64,000 bases of DNA from PMP191F sp047602185 (GCA_047602185.1 JASGHY010000001.1:6448001-6512000); one strand, 5' to 3'. Counted from the first letter of the stretch, positions 26,040-36,050 are shown. Translations and numbers: made by a program. Notes: a model not told the origin generated them from the sequence alone.

Positions 26040-27722
26040 TTAATAAACCCATGAACCGTCAGTGTTGAATTTGGGTAAGAACTGATCCATGTCTTCAGGG
26101 ATAAAGTGGATCATATCCAGCCAGGTAGCATTGTTACCACCACCATCATCTGTACAAACGAGTTTCAGCGTATGACGACCGGTTGTTGTCAGTTCAATGG
26201 TACCGATCAGTTTGCTGGCCATATGGTCTGCAGTGCTGGCGCCTACATAGTATCTTTTCCATCCCTGTGCCTGTACTTCAGGTTCAGTGAGGGTTTTACC
26301 ATAGTTGTAATCACCAAAGTTCATCAGGCGGGGCATCAGCACACCGTCAATATAGGTTTGAACACCTCTTGCTGATTTAAGGTTGTTGGCCCTCCAGCAG
26401 ATCCATACTTTGTATTTACCTTTTACGATCAGCGGCGTTTTAAATTCCACCCAGTTCATTGAACCGCTGGCTGCTCTCAGGTAAGTAAAGGCCAGCCTGT
26501 CGTTCCAGTAAAACAGGTCTTTGGCGCCGGGGTTATTACAGGTATAGTTTACAGTACCCGCGTTCCAGGTAATATCTTTCATAGAACCCACTGCGAAATC
26601 CTGGCTTTTGCCGCCTTTTCTGAAAATAGCGGTCAGCTTCATGATCTCAGGTTGCTCTGCCACATCCCAGTAAACCGGCGCAGGGCGACGTACCTTGATA
26701 TAGAGATTTCCTTTCAGATCGTGCAGCACTCCGTTGGTGGCAGCAATATCACTGGTGCTGCGGTTAAATTCAACACCAGGTTCATACACACCGGCAAATG
26801 TTTCATCATTGGCCAGTACTGTTTGTCCTTTAAGAGTTATGGTAATAATTTCCTGGGGAATAACACTGGCGTGTGCAGGTGTCATTACCAGGTCGGCCAG
26901 GAATTTAAGATCAGTTAAAATGTGATAGCCCATAAATGTATGCAGGCTGTCTACCGGGTTTTTAGGATTACCTGTGTTACAGTATTTGGCTTTCAGGTCT
27001 GTATAGCTGTTAATGCCGTTGGCTTTGAATACAGCATCAGATTGTGCCAGTACAGTGAGCCAGTAAGGAATAGTATCGCTGATATATTTCAGTGTGTTCA
27101 GTGAATCGTAGAAACCAGTCTCTTTCAACGCCTGTGTAAAGATCTTGTAGCTGCCATCCTGTTCAATCTTCACGGCCAGTGTTGCCTTACTGGGAACCAG
27201 TACATGATCAATAGTGTGCAGGATACCATTGCCTACATAGGTGTTGGGCGTTACTACAATGGCACTTCTGTTTACAATGTATTTGGAAACGCCATCGGTA
27301 TTATTGATACCTGTTACCAGGTATTCGCCATACATGGTAGGTACCGGCAGTTTACCGTCTGTAAATGCAACCGTTGAAATGGTATCGCCCAGCAGGTGGT
27401 AACGTACCATATTTTTTAACTCATCGGCAGATAATGCTTCTACAGAAGTTTTGCCAATAGTCTTCAGGTAATCGGCAACGGCCGTATTGGTGGGTGCAAA
27501 CAGTGTATAGGTACCATAGGCATCCAGGTAAGAGGCAGTGCCGGATTTGTCCAGTACTTTCAGGAACTCTGAATATTTATCAGGGTACCTGCTCATATAG
27601 GTTACCAGGTTAGCATCGTCGGTAGTGGTAGTAACGATGTTGATCTTTTTACACTGCGACACCAGCAGCATTGTTAGTATAGCTACTGTGATAAGGCCGG
27701 CAGGTTTACTAATCAATTTCAT
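26040..27722 (-). CDS. FAS1 domain surface lipoprotein with C-terminal binding-like module
   Basis: About 560 residues from ATG 27722 (MKLISKPAGLITVAILTMLLVSQC; lipobox SQC). Two FAS1 domains: the first with YTLFAPTNTAVADYL and NGILHTIDHVLVPS, the second ending NGVLHDLKGNLYIK. The last ~190 residues (PAPVYWDVAEQPEIMK... TWLDMIHFIPEDM) form a beta-sandwich-like module, related in layout to the C-terminus of the 24502 protein. It follows a SusD gene by 21 bases, the place where SusE/SusF-type surface glycan-binding proteins are usually encoded. Role inferred. Confidence 0.82.
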   Translation of the reverse strand: MKLISKPAGLITVAILTMLLVSQCKKINIVTTTTDDANLVTYMSRYPDKYSEFLKVLDKSGTASYLDAYGTYTLFAPTNTAVADYLKTIGKTSVEALSADELKNMVRYHLLGDTISTVAFTDGKLPVPTMYGEYLVTGINNTDGVSKYIVNRSAIVVTPNTYVGNGILHTIDHVLVPSKATLAVKIEQDGSYKIFTQALKETGFYDSLNTLKYISDTIPYWLTVLAQSDAVFKANGINSYTDLKAKYCNTGNPKNPVDSLHTFMGYHILTDLKFLADLVMTPAHASVIPQEIITITLKGQTVLANDETFAGVYEPGVEFNRSTSDIAATNGVLHDLKGNLYIKVRRPAPVYWDVAEQPEIMKLTAIFRKGGKSQDFAVGSMKDITWNAGTVNYTCNNPGAKDLFYWNDRLAFTYLRAASGSMNWVEFKTPLIVKGKYKVWICWRANNLKSARGVQTYIDGVLMPRLMNFGDYNYGKTLTEPEVQAQGWKRYYVGASTADHMASKLIGTIELTTTGRHTLKLVCTDDGGGNNATWLDMIHFIPEDMDQFLPKFNTDGSWVY

Positions 27723-27743
27723 ATAGTGCAAGTTTTAGTTCGT

Positions 27744-29225
27744 TTATTGGTAAAATGGGTTTTGTACAAGGTTTTTGTCGGTCTGCAGTTCATAGATATA
27801 GATCGGGAAGTAATGGCTGTTGTGGTCACCGTATTTGCTGATAGCAGACTGCTGTCTTTCAGGAACCACAGAGTTGATGACCATTGTTGTCAATATATCC
27901 GAACGGCGATATCCGTCTCTTTTGGCATTGCGCAGGATGTCGTACCAGCGTTTACCTTCAAAAGCAAACTCCCTCGCTCTTTCAGCCAGTATAAAGTCGG
28001 TAATGCCATCCTGGTCATCGGCACCCGGGCTTAGGTCAGTAGCAGCCAGTGCATGAGCTCTTCTTCTTACCTGGTACACAATGTCCAGCGCTTCCTGTCC
28101 TCTTTCCAGCTGATTCAGGGCTTCTGCTTTCATCAGCAGGATGTCTGAATAGCGGTACAATATCCAGTGATTGTAAGAGGCATCACTGGTGGCATTGAAG
28201 ATGAATTTGACAATGGCACTGGAGCTGCTGAGCAATGAAATGCCATCACCACGACGGTCTACGCTGTCGGCGTTTACATAATCAATGGTGTAGATACTTT
28301 CCATTACAGACAGTGTTGCCTGGTATCTTCTGCGTGATGACATGAAGATGTTATAAAAAGGATTTTGTGCCTGCTTGTTGTATTGCAGTTCAAAAACAGA
28401 TTCGCTGGAATTACCTTCTATAAATACACTATAGATCCAGTTGCCCGAACTGATCAGGCCATATTGCCCGGAATTGATGAGCTTATTGCAGGCTGTGATA
28501 CAGTCATTGTATTTGTCCATCCACAGGTACACGTCAGCCTGTATGGCATTAACAGTGTATTTGGTTACCCGACCCTTATCATAAGGCTTGTTGCCGTAAG
28601 AGGAAACAGCGATTGGCTCTGCTTTGGTAAGGTCTGCTACTATCTGCTTCAATACCGAGTCTTTGGGCGATTTAACCAGTTGTTCCAGCTCATCATCACT
28701 GGTAGTGGCAGTGAGCTTTAAAGGAACATCACCAAAGCTGCGCACCAGGTAGAAGTACATCAATGCACGGATGGTGTAGGCTTCCGACATGTAATTGTCC
28801 AGTTGCTGCTGGGTAAGGGTGTTATCCTCATTCATTACAGCGGGCGCAAAGTGTATTACCGTATTGCAGTAGTTGATAACGCGGTAAATAACACGCCAGT
28901 TGGTAATGGTGTTGGTAGAAAGCAGGTTTACGTTATAAATGTCTATATCCTCATTGGTAGCACCGGTAGAGGGCATTACCATATCTGCACGCAGCTCGCC
29001 CCACATAAACATGTATTCTGCTACAGCCCTGTCCGATGTGTTGGTAGTGTTGTTGATCATCGCTGCATAGATCCCGTTCACGGCGGCACCCAGCTGCTCC
29101 TTTGTTTTCCAGAAATTCTCCTTCACAATACCATCAGAGGGCTTCAGGTCCAGCCATTTGTTGCAGGAACCCATTACCGCAGGGATTGTGAATAATAAGA
29201 GCCATTTATATATGTTTCTGTACAT
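27744..29225 (-). CDS. SusD/RagB-family surface lipoprotein
   Basis: 493 residues, signal MYRNIYKWLLLFTIPAVMGSC with a lipobox at GSC. The N-terminal NKWLDLKPSDGIVKENFWKT, the helical TPR-type core, and the C-terminal ILAERAREFAFEGKRWYDIL are diagnostic of RagB/SusD. It lies 20 bases after its SusC partner and 21 bases before a FAS1 lipoprotein gene. It should sit on the outer-membrane surface and deliver oligosaccharide to the paired SusC. Confidence 0.95.
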   Translation of the reverse strand: MYRNIYKWLLLFTIPAVMGSCNKWLDLKPSDGIVKENFWKTKEQLGAAVNGIYAAMINNTTNTSDRAVAEYMFMWGELRADMVMPSTGATNEDIDIYNVNLLSTNTITNWRVIYRVINYCNTVIHFAPAVMNEDNTLTQQQLDNYMSEAYTIRALMYFYLVRSFGDVPLKLTATTSDDELEQLVKSPKDSVLKQIVADLTKAEPIAVSSYGNKPYDKGRVTKYTVNAIQADVYLWMDKYNDCITACNKLINSGQYGLISSGNWIYSVFIEGNSSESVFELQYNKQAQNPFYNIFMSSRRRYQATLSVMESIYTIDYVNADSVDRRGDGISLLSSSSAIVKFIFNATSDASYNHWILYRYSDILLMKAEALNQLERGQEALDIVYQVRRRAHALAATDLSPGADDQDGITDFILAERAREFAFEGKRWYDILRNAKRDGYRRSDILTTMVINSVVPERQQSAISKYGDHNSHYFPIYIYELQTDKNLVQNPFYQ

Positions 29226-29245
29226 GGTCAGTGTTGTTTGTGTTT

Positions 29246-32200
29246 TTAGAAGGTAGTTGATAAACCAAGCGTAAATGTTCTTACAGGAGGCGTCATAGAG
29301 TAATCGATCGCTACCCTGAAAGGATCTGCACCTTTCGCAGATACCTCAGGATCCTGTCCTGTGTAATTGGTAAATGTTATCAGGTTCTCTGCTGTGAGAT
29401 AGATGCTCAGCATTTTGAGACCTATTTTTTTAAGGCTTTTTTCACCCAGGTTGTAGCGGGCAGTTACTGTACGCAGACGTACAAAAGAGCCATCCTCTAC
29501 ATACCTGTCAGATCCCAGCCAGTTATAACCAGATGCCCATAATGCTCTTGGAATATCAGTAACATCACCCTCTTTTTTCCATCTTCTCAATACTGCCGTA
29601 CTCTGGTTATTGAAACCATACATATTTGTAGTGGTCATTTTGGTACCGTTGATGATGTCGCCACCCAAACGATAACTGAAGAACACTGATATTTTCAGGT
29701 TGCGTTTGTAAGTGAAGTTGGGACCAAAACCACCGGTGAACTTAGGATTACCATTACCGAGGTATACAACATCCATGTAGTTGATATTACCATCGTGGTT
29801 AATGTCTTCGTAAATAGCATCACCGGGCTGGAAAGTGTAATCAACTTTAGGATAGTTAAAACGCATGTACACGATCTGTCCGTTGGGACCGGTGATCGGT
29901 TTGCCTTTTACGTCACGTGAAATGGTGGCATCCTTGTCGGCATATACACCTTTGTAACGGAAGCCATAGAAAGAGCCAAATGGATTGTTCACCTGTAACA
30001 ATGATTTGTACTGGCCATTGGTTTCCAGGTTGCCTTTTTCACGGGGATAGAACTCCGAAATTTCGCGGATGATATTATCGTTGTGCGAAATGTTGAAGTT
30101 GAAGTCTATAGAGTAATCTTTCTTACGTACCAGCACTGCATTCAGGTTTACTTCCCATCCCTGGTTCTGCATAGTACCCACGTTCATATCCACTTTGTCG
30201 AAACCTGTGAAAGAGGAGATCTGTAAACCGGAGTAGAACATGTTAACGATCTTATTGCGGTAGAAGTCCACATCCAGGTTGATCCTGCGCTGGAAGGCAT
30301 TCAGGTTGAAGCCCAGGTTAAGACCTTTGGTAGTTTCCCATTTCAGGTTGTTCAACTGCATGCTGGCAGGGAAAATAGCCGGTTGATCGAGATAAGAGTA
30401 ACTGAAAGTAGTATAGGTATTATAAAAGGTGTAATCCTTTTTAGGCGCATTACCACTATGGCCATAACTGGCGCGAACACTGAAGTCATTTACCCATTTC
30501 TGCAGCAGAGGACGCAGGAATGGTTCATCCGATACACGCCAGCGTGTAGAGATAGAAGGAAATAAGCCATACCGGTTGCTGGGGCCAAAACGGGAGTTAC
30601 CATCACCACGGATCCCGGCATTCAGAATGTAACGGTCCTTATAGGCATACTGGGCATTTACCAGTAAACCTACAGTACGTGTTTGTGTCTGGTAAGATCC
30701 CAGGTTCAGATCACCGCCATAAGTGCGTGATGAAACCGAAGGGTCCTGTAATTCAGATGATGCTGTATTAGATGTAAGAGCCTGGTGCGATACGTATTTG
30801 TAATCGCTGGTCATCAGCGATACAAGTCCCATCAGTTTATGTTTATCGTTAAACTCCGGTGTAAATACCAGGCTGCTCTTTGTTTGTACGCTGAAACCAT
30901 CCGCATCTCCATCATAGGCTTTGTTTACAGCTGTTTCTGTCCACGGGCGGCCGGTAGCGATCTGCGGTAGGAAGGTTTTGTTCTTTGTGTTATTGATATC
31001 AAACTGCACGTCCGAAGTGAATAATAACTTCTGCGGAATAAGATCATACTGCAGGTTGAAGTGAGGGATAATTCTTTCTGAGACGATATTGTTGATGGCT
31101 GCTTTTGCCATTGCCACAGGGTTATAGGTACCGCTGTACTGTCCCTGTATGTTTACCGATGGTGAAAAATAGTTTGGTGTCTGGTTGCCATACTCATCAT
31201 ACTCATAGACGCCCATGTTAGGCATTTTTATATAAGCGATATTACGGATACCGTCAGCGCTGGATGAGGTGCCGTTTACATAGTTGCGGTCATTATCGCT
31301 GTGCGTATAGGCAAGGTCAGTACGGAAACGGATACGGCTTGATACGTTGTAATCGAGGTTAATACGTGCACTGATACGTGTAAGGCCGGTACCGATGGTA
31401 ATACCTTTACTGCTGGTATAGCCTACAGAAGCATAGTATTTTGCTCTTGAACCACCACCTGTCATAGAAAGATTGTGATCCTGTACGTTACCTGTTTGTG
31501 TAATGGCATCTACCCAGTTGGTATTGTTGCTGTAATTGTAGTACCAGTAAGGGTCGTTGGGATCGTATTGAAACTCTTTCTGTGTCTGTGTATTCAGCGG
31601 ATTACCGTTGCGGTTCATTACCATTTCGGGCACCAGCATAGAGAACTGGTTACCATTCAGCAGGGGTATTGGTGGCGGTGCCTTGGTTATAGAGGTTTTC
31701 ATGGTATAGGTAATGGTAGGTTTACCAGCTATACCACGTTTGGTATTAATGATCAGTACACCATTGGCAGCTCTTGAACCCCAGATGGCAGTAGCCGCCG
31801 CATCTTTTAGTGCAGTGATATCTTTAATATCAGAAGGAGCGATGTTTAGCAATGCCGCATATCCCTGCTCGTCGGCTGTACCAAAGTTAAAGTCGGCAGG
31901 GATCTCAGTTTCATAAGGCATACCATCCACCACGATCAGCGGGTTATCAGACGAGTTGATGGAGGAGGTACCCCTGATCTTGATCGATAAAGGAGCACCG
32001 GGATCACCGGAAGCTGCGGTAATATCCACACCGGATAAACGTCCCTGCAGGGCCTGGTCAATAGAAGTGGCCTGCATTTCTTCCATATCCTTGGCGCTGA
32101 TGCTGGAAGATGCAAAAGTGCGGTCCTTGTCAGCAATGGTCAGCATACCATTGTTAACGGTTTTACCTGCTACCACCACAATCTCATCCATATCCTTGTT

Positions 32201-32530
32201 GGTAGAGGTCATGCTGATGTTAATGCTGGTTCTGCCATTGATATTCTGAACAATGGTCTTAAAGCCAATATAAGAGATAGATATTTTGTTCTTGGGATCG
32301 GAGATACGCAAAGCGTATTCACCATCTATATTGGTAGAAACACCGCGAACGATACGGTCATCTTTGTCAACTTCAGCTACAGAAGCTCCGTGGATGGGAG
32401 ATTTATCTTTGTTATCGACGATCTTACCACGGATAATAATAGGTTGTGTATTCTGCGCCTGTGCGGTATGGCCCAGTCCTGCTACCAGTACCATCATTAT
32501 GCAAACAACAGGTGTTAAAATTTTTCGCAT
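29246..32530 (-). CDS. SusC/RagA-family TonB-dependent outer-membrane transporter
   Basis: 1094 residues. Signal peptide ending TAQAQ, carboxypeptidase-D-like domain (GKIVDNKDKSPIHGASVAEV), plug with DALQ-type ATSIDQALQGRLSGVDIT, GTSSINSSDNPLIVVDGMPY and ALKDAAATAIWGSRAANGVL, then the barrel and a C-terminal aromatic end (TLGLSTTF). This is a canonical SusC. It is the second gene of the operon, 21 bases after the long FAS1 lipoprotein gene and 20 bases before its SusD. It imports oligosaccharides using TonB energy. Confidence 0.95.
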   Translation of the reverse strand: MRKILTPVVCIMMVLVAGLGHTAQAQNTQPIIIRGKIVDNKDKSPIHGASVAEVDKDDRIVRGVSTNIDGEYALRISDPKNKISISYIGFKTIVQNINGRTSINISMTSTNKDMDEIVVVAGKTVNNGMLTIADKDRTFASSSISAKDMEEMQATSIDQALQGRLSGVDITAASGDPGAPLSIKIRGTSSINSSDNPLIVVDGMPYETEIPADFNFGTADEQGYAALLNIAPSDIKDITALKDAAATAIWGSRAANGVLIINTKRGIAGKPTITYTMKTSITKAPPPIPLLNGNQFSMLVPEMVMNRNGNPLNTQTQKEFQYDPNDPYWYYNYSNNTNWVDAITQTGNVQDHNLSMTGGGSRAKYYASVGYTSSKGITIGTGLTRISARINLDYNVSSRIRFRTDLAYTHSDNDRNYVNGTSSSADGIRNIAYIKMPNMGVYEYDEYGNQTPNYFSPSVNIQGQYSGTYNPVAMAKAAINNIVSERIIPHFNLQYDLIPQKLLFTSDVQFDINNTKNKTFLPQIATGRPWTETAVNKAYDGDADGFSVQTKSSLVFTPEFNDKHKLMGLVSLMTSDYKYVSHQALTSNTASSELQDPSVSSRTYGGDLNLGSYQTQTRTVGLLVNAQYAYKDRYILNAGIRGDGNSRFGPSNRYGLFPSISTRWRVSDEPFLRPLLQKWVNDFSVRASYGHSGNAPKKDYTFYNTYTTFSYSYLDQPAIFPASMQLNNLKWETTKGLNLGFNLNAFQRRINLDVDFYRNKIVNMFYSGLQISSFTGFDKVDMNVGTMQNQGWEVNLNAVLVRKKDYSIDFNFNISHNDNIIREISEFYPREKGNLETNGQYKSLLQVNNPFGSFYGFRYKGVYADKDATISRDVKGKPITGPNGQIVYMRFNYPKVDYTFQPGDAIYEDINHDGNINYMDVVYLGNGNPKFTGGFGPNFTYKRNLKISVFFSYRLGGDIINGTKMTTTNMYGFNNQSTAVLRRWKKEGDVTDIPRALWASGYNWLGSDRYVEDGSFVRLRTVTARYNLGEKSLKKIGLKMLSIYLTAENLITFTNYTGQDPEVSAKGADPFRVAIDYSMTPPVRTFTLGLSTTF

Positions 32531-32551
32531 ATATCAGTTTTGTCAGAATAA

Positions 32552-34765
32552 TCAATTGTTTTGGAGATAGGTGTTGATTGAGTGAAACACAATTCTGTCG
32601 GCCAGTACATTGCTTCCGGTCGTGTTCAGTGTGGCTATTCTTCCTTTGGCATCTTTAAACCTGAACAGGCCGGGCAGATTATCCACCGTTACATAACCTA
32701 CTTTATCATTGAGGTCCCTGTACATCGTTTCTATATTGCCATCTGTACGGCCATCACCGATGATTGATTTTTTGAGAATATGATATTGAATAAATCTTGC
32801 TACCTGTTCCTGGGCCGGAATATCTGTTGGCGCAAAAGTGGGCGTCTTGTTAGGAGCAGTGCCTGTACCCGGCAGAAAACCATCGTTTACTGCAGCCTGT
32901 ATAGCATTGTTATCAGGGATCAGGAAGGAACCAAAAAAGCCCAATGGTATACCTCCGATAGCCCCGGTAGATGCTGTATACAGTGTTGAGTTTTTCAGGT
33001 ACTGGAAAAAGTTATAATAAGGAGAAGCTGATGTTGCAGATAATTCTTCAAGCCTTTTGCCCGGTGTTTTACCAGAGAAATACAGTAATCCGTCAAGGTA
33101 ATATACTATACCATTGCTCATTACTTTAGAGCTGGTAACACTCACATATTTGCCACTGTCTATATTTCCCGCTGCATAGATCTTATTGTTCTCAAAACGG
33201 ATCATCTCACCACCAATGGTCTCTACAATGCCACTGCCGCTGAGGTCATTCAGCTCGCCATTGGGAGTTGATACCACGTACATGTTAATAAACCTGCTCA
33301 TGGTGCCACGCGGATCACCTGCACCAATAATGCTGGCAGGCGTTGCAGAGGTATTGATCCAGGCGCTTCTGTTACCATCCCAGTCAAAGGACAACCTGTG
33401 CAGTGCCTCGTCAGACATCATGAACAAAGTGTATTTAACATTGGGGTTGCTGATGAGGGGGCGCAGATCGCTGTTCAGCAATCTTGTCATCAGTGAATAA
33501 GCAGGGTCAAGATAGGGGCGGGCATATACTGTAGTAAAGTAATTGGAAGACTGCACTTTATTGGTTCCATAAAAGAAACCATTGCTCAGTACCTGTTTGT
33601 CAATAATATCTGTAGAAGGGTTAAAGCGGGGCTCTTCACCAAGGAAATTACCACTGGTAGCAAACTTGGTAGGCCATACGGGCTGCTGGCACATATGACC
33701 ATTCAGAAAGTCGATCACAATACTGTTGGGCAGGTTGCCGAGGTTGTCAAGTGTTTTGCCAAAATGTTCCAGCACCACGCTTTCCAGGTAAGGCTTCAGT
33801 ACATCGTTTTTGGGAGCAAACAATGTCCAGTTATTGGCTTGTCCGTCATTGTCCTGCGTTTTGAGATAGTTCTCATTATTCAGCGCAAATGCAAGACCTG
33901 TATTGTATGTTTTAACGAAAACCTTGTCTGCGCCTCCGTATAATACCTGGTAACGTTTCGATGCATCCGCATTTTCAACATAAGACACCAGGAAACGGTC
34001 GAACAGGCTTTTGAACAGGCTGTACTCAGGATGCGCTGCCAGGTATTTATCAATACTGGGCATGGGCATCAGTACTTTATCAATTACATGGATAGTACCG
34101 TTCTCTGCAGGTACATTGGGTTCTACTACTTTGGCATCCATGATGTTAAATCCTGAATAGGTAGCAGAAGGGAAAAAGTAATTGTAATCAGCCGCACTGA
34201 GCTTGGCACCTGTCATGTAAGGCTCAGTGAAATAAGTCAGGTATTTGTTATTGTTATCAGACGAAATATAACCGGAGTTCCTGTTAGATGCTACGGTGCG
34301 CAACAGTTGGCTGTTTACTGTTGCTGTATCAAACAACTCATAGTAAGCAGTACGGCGTCTGAAAGCAGTGTTCACTACCCAGCCGCTATTGGCCTGGTAG
34401 TCGTCAACGCGGTCTTTGTTGAAAGAGTTGTAGACAAGGCAATAGCGTACAATTTTCTGTGCGGTGAGAGAGTCGAGCTGCTGAATGCCGCTGATATTTC
34501 TTTCTTTATAAAAGGCAGCAAAGGCAGTATTGTTGGGCGCAAAAAGCGTCCAGTAGCCTGCAGAACCAAGAATGTCTTTATAGCCTGCCTTATCAATACA
34601 GGCCAGCATTTCAGAGAATTCTTCCTTTTCCTGCAACACCTGGTAAATAGGCGGTTCCAGGCCTTCGGGTCGGTTGTAATAATCGTCAAAAGCCTTTTTC
34701 TGGCAGTTTACAAGGGTTACTGCAATCGTTAGTGATAAAAAGCTCCTGAATAAGAGTTTGTTCAT
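32552..34765 (-). CDS. Large multi-FAS1 surface lipoprotein, first gene of the operon
   Basis: 737 residues, lipoprotein signal MNKLLFRSFLSLTIAVTLVNC. About four FAS1-type units can be traced by their H1/H2-like boxes: YWTLFAPNNTAFAAF with NGTIHVIDKVLMP; NWTLFAPKNDVLKPYL with NGFFYGTNKV; YTLFMMSDEALH with NGIVYYLDGLLYFSG; and TPTFAPTDIPAQEQ. It is the promoter-proximal gene, ahead of SusC, which is unusual: surface binding proteins normally follow SusD. Its leader is ~350 bases long. A role in capturing a surface polymer or cell-wall contact is inference. Confidence 0.85.
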   Translation of the reverse strand: MNKLLFRSFLSLTIAVTLVNCQKKAFDDYYNRPEGLEPPIYQVLQEKEEFSEMLACIDKAGYKDILGSAGYWTLFAPNNTAFAAFYKERNISGIQQLDSLTAQKIVRYCLVYNSFNKDRVDDYQANSGWVVNTAFRRRTAYYELFDTATVNSQLLRTVASNRNSGYISSDNNNKYLTYFTEPYMTGAKLSAADYNYFFPSATYSGFNIMDAKVVEPNVPAENGTIHVIDKVLMPMPSIDKYLAAHPEYSLFKSLFDRFLVSYVENADASKRYQVLYGGADKVFVKTYNTGLAFALNNENYLKTQDNDGQANNWTLFAPKNDVLKPYLESVVLEHFGKTLDNLGNLPNSIVIDFLNGHMCQQPVWPTKFATSGNFLGEEPRFNPSTDIIDKQVLSNGFFYGTNKVQSSNYFTTVYARPYLDPAYSLMTRLLNSDLRPLISNPNVKYTLFMMSDEALHRLSFDWDGNRSAWINTSATPASIIGAGDPRGTMSRFINMYVVSTPNGELNDLSGSGIVETIGGEMIRFENNKIYAAGNIDSGKYVSVTSSKVMSNGIVYYLDGLLYFSGKTPGKRLEELSATSASPYYNFFQYLKNSTLYTASTGAIGGIPLGFFGSFLIPDNNAIQAAVNDGFLPGTGTAPNKTPTFAPTDIPAQEQVARFIQYHILKKSIIGDGRTDGNIETMYRDLNDKVGYVTVDNLPGLFRFKDAKGRIATLNTTGSNVLADRIVFHSINTYLQNN

Positions 34766-35116
34766 AATCTGTAAAGAATAGCTGGTTTACAATCCGGTTT
34801 TATAATGTAGGGTTTGTTTGATACGCACACGGGTATAGGATATCAATGCAAACTGATACGCATGCCTTACCATCCTGTTCATCACAGGTCAATACAGCAC
34901 ATTACCGATGGTAACGGCAACAATAAAAGCGACAATAAGAGTACAGTGGAATTTGTCTTTTTGCTGCAGAAGGTGGTGCAGCAGGATAATAATTGGAGAG
35001 CATGGCAAGCGGTCAGTTTTGGTTTAAAAAAAATCTATAATACAAGCAGTTCCAGGGCAATTGTCAGATCCTTTTTCTACTTCCGGCAATCTGTTTTCGG
35101 AAGCAGAATTTGTGAA

Positions 35117-35160
35117 TAAAAATATAAAATCCATTTACTCAACTATCCTGATGTATCCTG
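35117..35160 (-). promoter_or_regulatory. Promoter of the FAS1/SusCD operon with paired CAGGAT repeats
   Basis: Read on the minus strand: CAGGAT (35160-35155), four bases, CAGGAT (35150-35145), exactly 20 bases, then TATTTTTA (35124-35117). Repeat spacing and distance to the box equal those in front of rhaT. The leader from here to the FAS1 ATG at 34765 is about 350 bases. Confidence 0.6.
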
Positions 35161-35867
35161 TTATATAATCTACGAAAACCCTTGTCTAACCCGATAAACG
35201 TCATTTGTACAATTACCATTAAAAGCCCCTTTTTGACTAATAATTTTCAAAAAAAACGACCCTTCTGTTAATTACATTCATCAATAGGGTACGAATAGAC
35301 ATATTAAAATAATCGCCAAGTGTCTTTGCCCCCCAAATCATAGTAACTACATTGATCTTTCCGGCCTGTACTGCCCCAGATTGGTTTTCGGATACAGGGC
35401 CGGTGAGGCAATAGCAAGGTTGAATAGGGTTATTCAGTTGTACCTGGCCGTACCTCTCTTTCCGATGAGTCATAACTCCCGGCATCCAACTCCCGGGCAT
35501 AGCAATGCCATGTACCTCTCAGGTACCTGTTTGGTCCGTACCTGACAGGTAGATACTCTGGGGTTACTCTGGGTATACGCCGGGCTTATTCCGGGGTAAT
35601 TATCACCAATTCGTGAAGAAAAATGCCCTGGACCCGGATAAAGATGGGAAGTGTGCTCTGCGAAAGAGCAGAGCGAAATGAGAGGTGGTATATGGAAGTA
35701 AGTAAAGACATGGTTATGCTGTCTTCATCAAAGTTCATTCAATTCTCCTTTTTGCCAAGCGGTTTATTTGTTTTTAACCCGGGGATTAAAAAGTGCCCTT
35801 ATAATACCGGGGTTTTGCCCCAAAAATTGGTTAATTCATTGCTAACGGGTTAAAATCTGCAAGTTTT

Positions 35868-35912
35868 CAGGATGGAGCAGGATGATCGGGCTGTTGTACT
35901 TAAATAGTTTTA
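35868..35912 (+). promoter_or_regulatory. Promoter toward the RG-I enzyme cluster with paired CAGGAT repeats
   Basis: CAGGAT at 35868-35873 and 35878-35883 (10-bp spacing, spacer GGAG as between the last two rhaT repeats), 21 bases, then TAGTTTTA (35905-35912). The arrangement mirrors the minus-strand promoter 700 bases away, so one activator could fire both operons. Confidence 0.58.
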
Positions 35913-35951
35913 CGCTCCTGACGATTGATACATTACTTACAACAGAGCTAT

Positions 35952-36050
35952 ATGAAACGAATTAATTCTTTTGCTTTTACATCACCACGGGCTATTATTC
36001 CCTTTAAACTAAGTCTGGATCATTGTGCAGTAAACACTTTTGGAAAATAA
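35952..36050 (+). CDS. Possible 32-residue leader peptide or small peptide
   Basis: An ATG-initiated frame reading MKRINSFAFTSPRAIIPFKL and 12 further residues, ending VNTFGK. It starts about 40 bases after the TAGTTTTA box and ends 75 bases before a strong terminator, so it is the only frame in a short, well-delimited transcription unit ahead of the GH105 gene. It could be a leader peptide of an attenuator, a small peptide gene, or chance. There are no clear precursor-peptide motifs and no modification genes nearby. Confidence 0.3.
   Translation: MKRINSFAFTSPRAIIPFKLSLDHCAVNTFGK

Noticed and set aside
34861..34885. Further CAGGAT-like copy in the long FAS1 leader
   Set aside because: Only one hexamer matches and the second position does not keep the 10-bp spacing, so it was not counted as a promoter of the shared type.
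35237..35500. 87-residue minus-strand open frame in the divergent control region
   Set aside because: No recognisable domain, signal or start context, and it lies between the two promoters. Kept as non-coding.
35400..35620. Possible decayed insertion sequence in the control region
   Set aside because: Several short inverted repeats are present, but there are no transposase remnants or matched ends, so no element could be defined.
35623..35853. 76-residue plus-strand open frame
   Set aside because: No domain, no ribosome-binding or promoter context, interrupted by a hairpin at 35655-35674; likely chance.
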